From Candidatus Methylomirabilota bacterium (lineage in GTDB: Bacteria; Methylomirabilota; Methylomirabilia; Methylomirabilales; 2-02-FULL-66-22), in assembly GCA_016208645.1 (NCBI GenBank), contig JACQXP010000058.1:1-19923 (forward strand): a stretch of 19,923 nucleotides of DNA. The letters run 5' to 3'. Position numbers and translations under genes: made by a program. The notes under the pieces were generated by a model that was not told the DNA's origin, did not search any database, and worked only from the letters and a program-made list of their open reading frames with translations. Within the stretch, counting starts at the first letter, position 1. Each line of letters starts with the position of its first letter. Below, piece by piece: positions 1 through 5,849 of this stretch.

Positions 1-241
1 GGGTACGAAGGTACGCGGGCTCAGGGCCGTACATTCGTACCGGCGTACACTCGTACGCCTTTGAGTTTTCAAACCGTACGAACGTACGAGGGTACGAAGG
101 TACGCGGGCTCAGGGGCGTACATTCGTACCGGCGTACACTCGTACGCCCTTGAGTCCTCAAACCGTACGAACGTACGAGGGTACGAAGGTACGCGGGCTC
201 AGGGCCGTACATTCGTACCGGCGTACACTCGTACGCCTTTT
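1..241. repeat. Tandem 89-bp composite hairpin repeat (GTACG family), three units
   Basis: Units begin at 1, 90 and 179 with the same GGGTACGAAGGTACGCGGGC and a period of 89 bp. The third unit is partial and stops about 5 bp from the stop codon of the DUF35 gene. Units differ by a few substitutions. Each unit combines two foldable parts. One is a large imperfect hairpin, for example arms 75-104 and 117-146, both built of GTACG/CGTAC words, with a 12-nt loop. The other is a small hairpin TTTGA-gttt-TCAAA at 60-73. In unit 2 the small stem becomes TTGAG-tc-CTCAA, so pairing is kept. The array lies directly downstream of the last gene of the minus-strand run. It may extend left of the window. 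Confidence 0.93.
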
Positions 242-246
242 GGCTC

Positions 247-783
247 TTAGGCCGGGACGAAGTAGATGTCCGTCGGCTTGAACTTGGACAGGCGCTTGAA
301 CTGCGCCCGCACCTTCATCCCCACCCAGTCCAGAGACGGTTTCGCAGGGTCCACACCCATCAGCCGGGCCAGGAACAACGTGTCCACCCCCGGCCACTCG
401 ACGAGGATGAGGACGAAGGGAGTTTCCTTGAGGAACTCCTCGCTGCCGTAGTGGCAGACCGTGAACGTATGCACGGCTGCTTCCTTCGGCAACTCGACCC
501 AGTCGCACTCGCCCCCGCAGTACATGCAGTGCAGCCGGGGGGTCCCGTAGGTGTACTTGCACGGGCCGCAGCGCGTTCCCAGCAGTTTCCCGTTGGCCAG
601 GCCGGCGAAGAAGGGCGAGTCCTGGCCGTAGCTGTGGATGTAATCAATGTGATAGGGCTGCTTGATGATGATGGGCGCCATCCCCTTCAGGTCCTTCAGG
701 TCCGTGGGGAAGGGCACGTTGAACAGGACGGTCCCCTCGTCGGTCTCGGGCAGCTTGATCCGCTTCTTCTCCTGTTCCGCCAT
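247..783 (-). CDS. DUF35 OB-fold / zinc-ribbon acyl-CoA-associated protein, 178 aa
   Basis: This is a small partner subunit of thiolase-fold enzymes. In the family, the zinc ribbon and OB fold bind the CoA substrate and hold the thiolase partner, as in BbsA of benzoylsuccinyl-CoA thiolase and in archaeal acetyl-CoA acetyltransferase complexes. The rubredoxin-like ribbon is visible as C72-GP-C75 and C86-MY-C89, followed by the beta-rich OB part (about 95-178). The start MAEQEKK is chosen because its ATG lies 2 bp after the stop of the thiolase-fold gene, preceded by AGAAGGGG. The open frame runs upstream to 1101, but that part is only an alternative frame of the thiolase gene. The near-zero spacing implies translational coupling and a 1:1 complex with that protein. 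It is the last gene before the GTACG repeat array. Confidence 0.93.
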   Translation of the reverse strand: MAEQEKKRIKLPETDEGTVLFNVPFPTDLKDLKGMAPIIIKQPYHIDYIHSYGQDSPFFAGLANGKLLGTRCGPCKYTYGTPRLHCMYCGGECDWVELPKEAAVHTFTVCHYGSEEFLKETPFVLILVEWPGVDTLFLARLMGVDPAKPSLDWVGMKVRAQFKRLSKFKPTDIYFVPA

Positions 784-785
784 GG

Positions 786-2099
786 CTAGAACCCCTTCTC
801 GAGGATCGAGACCACCACGTAGGTCCCGGTGCCGGCGTGACTGTGGATGGCGCCCCGCCGCGCGTTCTTCACCTGGAGCTGATCGGAGCCGAAGTGCCTG
901 CCGATGCTCCCCTGAAGCTGCCACAGGGCAAAGACCGCCTGCATGAGGCCCGTGGCCCCCACGGGGTGGCCGCAGGCAATGAGGCCACCCGACGGATTCA
1001 CGGGGATCTTCCCTTGCTCCGGGAAGCGGTACCCGTACTCCAGGTTCGGCATGAAGGGCTTGCCCGCCTCGACGAACTTCCCTCCCTCGCCATAGCGGCA
1101 CAGGCCCATGTCCTCGTAGGTCTGGATCTCCGACGAGGTGTAGGCATCGTGCAGCTCGACGAAGTCCAATTCCTCCAGCGGGTTGGTGATCCCCGCCATC
1201 TGGTACGCGGTCTTCGACGCCATCCGCCCCGCCCGGAACGAGTGGACCCCGGGGTACTTCAACCCCCGGTAATCCTCGGGCTTCTCATGGGGGAGAAGGA
1301 TCACCTCTCCGTGGGGGCGGTCCGACATCCGCATGGCGTCAATGCCGCCGCCCACCCCCGCCACCTTCGCGGGCTTCGGGCGGTGGCCCGTGGCTTTCTC
1401 CAGCTTGTTGAGCCCATCCTCGCTGGCCAGGATCGTGACGGCCGCCCCGTCGCTCATCACGCAGATGTCCAGCATGGTGAGCGGCCAGGCCACCATCTCG
1501 GAGGCCCGCACGTCCTCGATCCGGATCTTCATCCGCTTCTGGGCGTAGGGGTTGTGGAAGGCGTTGTTGTGGTTCTTCACCGAGACCAGCGCCATCTGCT
1601 CGACGGAGGTCCCGAACTCTTGCATGTGGCGGACCACCATCATGGCGTAGTAGCCGGAGTAAAATCCCCCCACGGGGTAGTCGAAGCTGACGTCCGAGGC
1701 CAGGGCGATGAACTCGTTCCCCTTCCAGGTGTTGACGCGCGACATGGTCTCCCAGCCGTAGACCACGCAGATGTCGAACCGCCCCGAGGCCACCGCCTCC
1801 CACCCGGACTGGAAGGCCACCCCGCCCGTGGCGCCGCCGGCCTCGATCCGCTTGCTGGGCTTGGGGGTGAGGCCCAGGTAATCCTGGACCATGCTGCCCG
1901 CTTTCAATTGGCGGTTGAAGTGATCGGAGAAATACGATGCCACGGTCCCGTCCACGAGTTCGGCCGCCTTCCGGAATTCCAGGCCCAGGTCCTTCAAGGC
2001 GTAGTCATACGCCTCCTTTACCATGGGCTGGAACGTGACGTCCGGCCGCGCCTTGGCAAACTTGCTGACCCCCCCGGAGACCAGATACACGGGTCGCAT
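786..2099 (-). CDS. Thiolase-fold protein (SCP-x/BbsB type), 437 aa, lacking the usual nucleophilic Cys
   Basis: This resembles the DUF35-associated thiolases (archaeal acetyl-CoA acetyltransferase, BbsB, SCP-x thiolase domain). Visible landmarks are HDAY at 317-320 (HDAF motif), C376-G-H378-PVGATG (GHPxGxTG motif) and SDGAA near 216. The segment that normally reads EAACASG reads EAGGATGG here, so Gly89 sits where the acyl-accepting cysteine is expected. The GGC codon is clear in the DNA. The conserved C-terminal CxG motif is also absent (SHAGTG). The protein may be a thiolase using another residue, or an aldolase or non-classical Claisen enzyme, as reported for Ltp2-ChsH2(DUF35). The ATG at 2099 is preferred over a GTG at 2114, because GGAGGG (2107-2112) lies 7 nt before it. 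It forms a tight pair with the DUF35 gene and follows the mutase small subunit by 34 bp. Confidence 0.9.
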   Translation of the reverse strand: MRPVYLVSGGVSKFAKARPDVTFQPMVKEAYDYALKDLGLEFRKAAELVDGTVASYFSDHFNRQLKAGSMVQDYLGLTPKPSKRIEAGGATGGVAFQSGWEAVASGRFDICVVYGWETMSRVNTWKGNEFIALASDVSFDYPVGGFYSGYYAMMVVRHMQEFGTSVEQMALVSVKNHNNAFHNPYAQKRMKIRIEDVRASEMVAWPLTMLDICVMSDGAAVTILASEDGLNKLEKATGHRPKPAKVAGVGGGIDAMRMSDRPHGEVILLPHEKPEDYRGLKYPGVHSFRAGRMASKTAYQMAGITNPLEELDFVELHDAYTSSEIQTYEDMGLCRYGEGGKFVEAGKPFMPNLEYGYRFPEQGKIPVNPSGGLIACGHPVGATGLMQAVFALWQLQGSIGRHFGSDQLQVKNARRGAIHSHAGTGTYVVVSILEKGF

Positions 2100-2106
2100 C
2101 GTCACT

Positions 2107-2112
2107 CCCTCC
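2107..2112 (-). promoter_or_regulatory. Shine-Dalgarno site of the thiolase-fold gene
   Basis: On the minus strand this reads GGAGGG, 7 nt before the ATG at 2097-2099. It fixes that ATG as the start and rules against the in-frame GTG at 2112-2114, which overlaps the site itself. Confidence 0.8.
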
Positions 2113-2133
2113 ACATGGTCCAGCGGCGCATGC

Positions 2134-2538
2134 TCACTTCCGCGTCAGGTTGTCGCGCACGAAGGCGATGGCATCCTGGGTGCTGGCGCCCGGGGTGTAC
2201 ACCTCGGCGACGCCGCAGGCCTTCAGCTTGGAGATGTCCTCGTCGGGGATGGTCCCGCCGCCGAAGACCAGGATGTCATCCACACCTTTGGCCTTCAGCA
2301 GTTCCATCACCTTGGGGAACAGGTGCATGTGGGCCCCCGAGAGGCAGCTCAGGCCGATGGCGTCCACGTCTTCCTGGATGGCGGCACTCACGATCATCTC
2401 GGGCGTCTGGCGCAGGCCGGTGTAGATCACCTCGAAGCCTGCGTCGCGGAACGCCCGGGCGATGACCTTGGCTCCCCGGTCGTGGCCATCCAGGCCCGGC
2501 TTGGCAATGAGCACTCGAATCTTCCGGTCGTTACTCAT
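2134..2538 (-). CDS. B12-binding small subunit of an acyl-CoA mutase, 134 aa
   Basis: This is the adenosylcobalamin-binding domain as a separate chain, pairing with the large subunit encoded just upstream at 2704-4404. The base-off/His-on motif DxHxxG is seen as D17-G-H19-D-R-G22 (LDGHDRGAKV), with His19 the lower cobalt ligand. The downstream SCLSG and GGGTIPDED segments fit the other two cobalamin-tail contact loops. A length of 134 aa is normal for stand-alone small subunits of methylmalonyl-, isobutyryl- and 2-hydroxyisobutyryl-CoA mutases. The ATG at 2536-2538 is the natural family start (MSNDRKIRVLIAKPGLDGHD). The function as a mutase subunit is secure. The substrate is set by the large subunit and is discussed there. 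Confidence 0.95.
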   Translation of the reverse strand: MSNDRKIRVLIAKPGLDGHDRGAKVIARAFRDAGFEVIYTGLRQTPEMIVSAAIQEDVDAIGLSCLSGAHMHLFPKVMELLKAKGVDDILVFGGGTIPDEDISKLKACGVAEVYTPGASTQDAIAFVRDNLTRK

Positions 2539-2589
2539 GGATTCATCCCCCGCCCCCGTCCCCGGTCACCCGTCTCCCATCCGTATCTT

Positions 2590-2704
2590 AGTACTCCGTT
2601 TCGCAAATACGATCACACTCAGTTCCCCCCTCTCCCTCGATGGGAGAGGGGATCCAAGTGATGCGTCTCGAAAATACGTTAGTGTAATTCGGAAACGGAG
2701 CACT
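2590..2704. repeat. Long imperfect inverted repeat with a strong central hairpin
   Basis: The outer arms AGTACTCCGTTTC (2590-2602) and GAAACGGAGCACT (2692-2704) pair at 12 of 13 positions. The right arm touches the stop codon of the mutase large subunit. At the centre, CCCCTCTCCC (2627-2636) pairs perfectly with GGGAGAGGGG (2642-2651) across a 5-nt loop. The space between has partial complementarity (ACG, CACT/AGTG words). No U-tract follows on the minus strand, so it is not a canonical intrinsic terminator. It could be a processing or stability element between the two mutase subunit genes, or a small non-autonomous mobile element. Confidence 0.85.
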
Positions 2705-4404
2705 TAGATGATATTCAGCTCCGTATACTCCCCCCAGACCTCTCGCAGCAGGCCGATGATCTCGCCGACCGTCGCGTAGGCCTTGACCGCCTCGAGGATC
2801 CTGGGCATGAGGAGATCCTTTCCCCAGGGGTCGTTTCCCAGGGCGGCCCCGCGGAGATCATCCATGGCCCGGTTCCAGCGGTCCTTGTCCCGGCTCTTCC
2901 TCAGAAGCGCCAGGCGCTCCACCTGTCGCTGCTGCAGGGCCTCGTCAATGGAGAGGATGGGGATCGGGCGCCGCTCCGTCTCGTCCACGAAGCTGTTCAC
3001 ACCCACGATCACCTTCTCTTGCCTCTCCACCGCCCGCTGGTAGGCATAGGCGGAGTTGGCGATCTCCTGCTGGGGAAACCCCAACTCGACGGCGCGGACC
3101 ATGCCGCCCAGTTCGTCAATGCGGCGCAGGTATTCCAGGGCCCCCTCCTCCATCTCGTTGGTCAGGGCCTCGACGAAGTAGGAGCCGGCCAGCGGATCCA
3201 CGGTGTTGGTGACGCCCGTCTCGTGGGCGATCACCTGCTGGGTTCTGAGCGCGATGGTCACCGCCTCTTGGGTGGGCAGGGCGTAGGCCTCGTCCATGGA
3301 GTTGGTGTGGAGCGACTGGGTGCCGCCCAGGACGCCCGCCAGGGCCTGGAGCGCCACGCGGGCGACGTTCACGTAGGGCTGCTGCGCCGTCAGCGAGACC
3401 CCGGCCGTCTGCGAATGCGTCCGCAGCATCCAGGAGCGGGGGTTCTTGGCCTTGAACCGCTCCCGCATCAGGCGGGCCCACAGCCGCCGGGCGGCGCGGA
3501 ACTTGGCGATCTCCTCGAACAGGTCGTTGTGAATGTCCCAGAAGAAGGACAGGCGCGGCGCGAACTCATCCACGTCCAGGCCCGCCCGCATCCCCTCCTC
3601 GACATAAGTGATGCCGTCGGCGATGGTGAAGGCCAGCTCTTGCAGGGCAGTGGCCCCCGCCTCCCGGATGTGATAGCCGCTGATGCTGATGGTGTTCCAC
3701 TTGGGGAAATGCCGGCTGCCGAAGACGATGGTGTCGGTCACCAGCCGGAGCGACGGCTTCAGGGGAAAGATGTACTCCTTCTGGGCAACGTACTCCTTGA
3801 GGATATCGTTCTGGAGGGTTCCCCCGATCCGGTCGTAGGCGATCCCCATCTGCTCGCACACCGCGATGTACATGGCCCAGGCCACCGCGGCGGTGGAGGT
3901 GATGGTCATGGAGGTGGTGACCTTGTCCAGGGGCAAGCCCCGGAGCAGGACCTCCATGTCCTGGAGCGAGTCAATGGCCGCGCCGCACTTCCCCACCTCG
4001 CCGGCGGCCATGGGGTGGTCAGAGTCGTAGCCCATCAGCGTGGGCAGGTGGAATGCCACCGACAGCCCCATCTGCCCCTGCTCCAGGAGGTACCGGTAGC
4101 GCCGGTTGGTCTCCTCGGCCGAACCGAAGCCCGAGTACTGCCGCATCGTCCAGAACCGCCCCCGGTACATGGTGGGCTGGACCCCCCGGGTGAAGGGGTA
4201 CTCCCCCGGAAAGCCCAGATCCTCCGGATAGTCCAGGTTGGGGACATCCAGGGGCGTGTACAGGCGGCGGATCGGTTTGCCCGACACCGTGGTGAAGGGA
4301 TCCGAACGTTCCGGCGCACGCTCCAGGTGGGAGCCCAGCGTCTGCTCCTCCCAGCGGGCCTTATCCTTTTCCAGGTGCTGCAAATCCTTCGGATCGAAGG
4401 TCAT
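2704..4404 (-). CDS. B12-dependent acyl-CoA mutase large subunit (methylmalonyl/isobutyryl-CoA mutase family), 566 aa
   Basis: This is the catalytic TIM-barrel chain that rearranges the carbon skeleton of an acyl-CoA with adenosylcobalamin. The usual signature stretches are present: TMYRGRFWTMRQYSGF (78-93), GYDSDHP (125-131), GTLQNDILKE (195-204), ISGYHIREAGA (241-251, with the catalytic Tyr/His as Y244-H245), APRLSFFW (282-289) and TQSLHTNS (362-369). A length near 565 aa with no cobalamin domain matches two-chain enzymes. Tyr90 aligns with Tyr89 of P. shermanii methylmalonyl-CoA mutase. However, Gln208 replaces Arg207, the residue that holds the substrate carboxylate, and Gln is what isobutyryl-CoA mutase uses there. 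FHLPTLMG (118-125) replaces the usual FDLATHRG or FDLPTQxG. The start ATG has GGAGGGG upstream and overlaps the previous stop by 4 bp (ATGA). Methylmalonyl-CoA is therefore not the safest substrate call. Confidence 0.93.
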   Translation of the reverse strand: MTFDPKDLQHLEKDKARWEEQTLGSHLERAPERSDPFTTVSGKPIRRLYTPLDVPNLDYPEDLGFPGEYPFTRGVQPTMYRGRFWTMRQYSGFGSAEETNRRYRYLLEQGQMGLSVAFHLPTLMGYDSDHPMAAGEVGKCGAAIDSLQDMEVLLRGLPLDKVTTSMTITSTAAVAWAMYIAVCEQMGIAYDRIGGTLQNDILKEYVAQKEYIFPLKPSLRLVTDTIVFGSRHFPKWNTISISGYHIREAGATALQELAFTIADGITYVEEGMRAGLDVDEFAPRLSFFWDIHNDLFEEIAKFRAARRLWARLMRERFKAKNPRSWMLRTHSQTAGVSLTAQQPYVNVARVALQALAGVLGGTQSLHTNSMDEAYALPTQEAVTIALRTQQVIAHETGVTNTVDPLAGSYFVEALTNEMEEGALEYLRRIDELGGMVRAVELGFPQQEIANSAYAYQRAVERQEKVIVGVNSFVDETERRPIPILSIDEALQQRQVERLALLRKSRDKDRWNRAMDDLRGAALGNDPWGKDLLMPRILEAVKAYATVGEIIGLLREVWGEYTELNII

Positions 4405-5651
4405 GGCTCCCCTCCGCCTCGCACGCACCACGCGCCCATCCCCTCCTCTGGGCCTCCCTGCGGCCCCTCTCCCTTCCCCTCTCCCCACGGATGGGGAGAG
4501 GGAGGGGGTGAGGGGGAGAGGAGCTGCCGCGCGATGATGAGCCGATGGATCTCCGACGTCCCCTCGTAGATCGTCAGGACCCGGGCGTCCCGCATGTACC
4601 GCTCCACCGGGAAATCCTGGAGGTACCCGTAGCCGCCGTGGATCTGCACGGCGTCGGCCGCGGCGCGGTTGGCCGCCTCGGATGCGAACAGCTTTGCCAT
4701 GGAGGCCTCCATCGTACAAGGGAGGCCCCGGTCCTTCTGCGCCGCCGCTCGCAACGTCAGCAGTCGCGCCGCCTCGATCTCCGTGGCCATGTTCGCCAGC
4801 TTCCACTGGATGGCCTGGAACTCCGCGATGGGTTGGCCAAATTGCCGGCGTTCCCTGGCGTACCGGACCGACGCCTCGAGGCACGCCTGGGCGATGCCCA
4901 CGGCCTGGGCCGCGATTCCCGCCCGGCCGGTCACCAGAGAGGACAGGGCGACCTTGAAGCCCTCGCCCTCTTCCCCGATCCGATTCTCCACCGGGACCTG
5001 GCAGTCCTCCAGGACCAGTTCGGCGGTGTCCGACGCGCGGAGCCCCATCTTCTCTTCCCGTTTCCCGATCCGGAATCCCGGAACGGACGGCTCCACCAGA
5101 AACGCCGTGATGCCCTTGTCGCCCCGGGAAAGATCCGTGGACGCGAACAGGATGATCACTCCCGCCCGGCTCCCGTTGGTCACGAACAGTTTCGTCCCGT
5201 TCAGGAGGTACTGCTCCCCCCGGCGGGTCGCGGTCGTCCGGAGGCTGGCCGCGTCACTGCCGCTCGTCGGCTCGGTGAGGGAGAACGCGCCCAGGATCTG
5301 GCCGCGGCACAGGGCCGGCAGATACCGCCGCCGCTGGGCCTCCGTTCCGTGGCGGTAGATGATCTCGCAGGTCAGCGTGTTGTGCAGTGAGACCGCGACA
5401 CCGGTGCTGGCGCAGGCCCGGCTGATTTCCATCAGGGCCAGGCAACTGCTGACCGTGTCCGCGCCCGCCCCTCCGTACTCCGGCGGCACGGTCATCCCCA
5501 GGACGCCCAATTCCGCCAGGCGCTGCAGCGGCTTTTCCGGGTACCGCTTCAGGCGATCCAGTTCGGCCGCCAGCGGTGCGAGTTCCTTGTCGGCGAACTC
5601 CCGCACCGTGTCGCGGATCAGCCGTTGGGCGTCGGTTAACTCGAAGTTCAT
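4401..5651 (-). CDS. Acyl-CoA dehydrogenase with a repeat-derived C-terminal tail, 416 aa
   Basis: This is an FAD enzyme that forms the alpha,beta-double bond of an acyl-CoA and passes electrons to ETF. The family core runs from MNFELTDAQ to about residue 378. FSLTEPTSGSDAAS (123-136) contacts the flavin and CoA, and QIHGGYGYLQDFPVERYMRDAR (336-357) is characteristic. The catalytic base is Glu363 in IYEGTSEI. Relatives of this length stop at RQLL, but this frame continues for about 38 residues rich in Pro, Gly and Glu (SPSPPPSPHPWGEGKGEG...). That tail is encoded by a CCCTCTCC/GGAGAGGG palindrome, so it looks like a captured intergenic repeat. The stop overlaps the mutase start (ATGA). The start ATG at 5649-5651 fits the family and has GAGGAG upstream. 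Acyl chain specificity is not visible. Confidence 0.95.
   Translation of the reverse strand: MNFELTDAQRLIRDTVREFADKELAPLAAELDRLKRYPEKPLQRLAELGVLGMTVPPEYGGAGADTVSSCLALMEISRACASTGVAVSLHNTLTCEIIYRHGTEAQRRRYLPALCRGQILGAFSLTEPTSGSDAASLRTTATRRGEQYLLNGTKLFVTNGSRAGVIILFASTDLSRGDKGITAFLVEPSVPGFRIGKREEKMGLRASDTAELVLEDCQVPVENRIGEEGEGFKVALSSLVTGRAGIAAQAVGIAQACLEASVRYARERRQFGQPIAEFQAIQWKLANMATEIEAARLLTLRAAAQKDRGLPCTMEASMAKLFASEAANRAAADAVQIHGGYGYLQDFPVERYMRDARVLTIYEGTSEIHRLIIARQLLSPSPPPSPHPWGEGKGEGPQGGPEEGMGAWCVRGGGEP
4464..4521. repeat. CCCTCTCC/GGAGAGGG palindrome inside the 3' end of an acyl-CoA dehydrogenase gene
   Basis: The arms are about 4464-4487 and 4492-4521, around the loop CGGA. The inner stem CTCTCCCCA/TGGGGAGAG is perfect and the outer part is a purine/pyrimidine near-match. 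The same type of G-rich palindrome recurs at 2627-2651, 7944-7964 and 9939-9960, but only this copy is translated. Confidence 0.85.
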
Positions 5652-5676
5652 GCGAGGCTCCTCGACGCAGCCAAGA

Positions 5677-5843
5677 GCGTACGAGAGTACGACTGTACGG
5701 GAGGGCGGCAGTTCAGGGGTCCCGCGTACTTTCGTACCGGCGTACATTCGAACGCCTTTGAGTTTTCAAAGCGTACGAAGGTACGAAGGTACGGGGGGTT
5801 CGGCGTTGCCACGTACTTTCGCACCGGCGTACATTCGAACGCC
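5677..5843. repeat. GTACG-family composite hairpin repeat, two diverged units
   Basis: This is the same architecture as the array at 1-241. CGTAC/GTACG arms surround a C/G-rich loop, and units are joined by the identical small hairpin TTTGA-gttt-TCAAA (5757-5770). Shared words include TTTCGTACCGGCGTACATTC and its variants. The loops differ from the 1-241 copies. The element ends 6 bp before the stop codon of the Fe-S oxidoreductase gene and fills most of the 198-bp gap to the acyl-CoA dehydrogenase start at 5651. Confidence 0.92.
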
Positions 5844-5849
5844 GTTGAA

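Noticed and set aside
1..241. CRISPR array
   Set aside because: The 89-bp units are contiguous with no unique spacers, and the internal symmetry makes composite hairpins. No cas gene is nearby.
837..2465. 542-codon plus-strand open frame
   Set aside because: It is antisense to the thiolase-fold gene and mutase small subunit, whose motifs and ribosome sites are clear. No protein family is recognisable in it.
2627..2651. Intrinsic terminator between mutase subunit genes
   Set aside because: The stem is strong, but no T-run follows on the transcribed strand, and the downstream gene is the matching subunit.
2539..2703. Cobalamin riboswitch near the mutase genes
   Set aside because: No B12-box-like sequence was found in this gap or at the other mutase borders. 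The gap is explained by the inverted repeat.
3019..4569. 516-codon plus-strand open frame
   Set aside because: It is antisense to the mutase large subunit and shows the same composition artefact.
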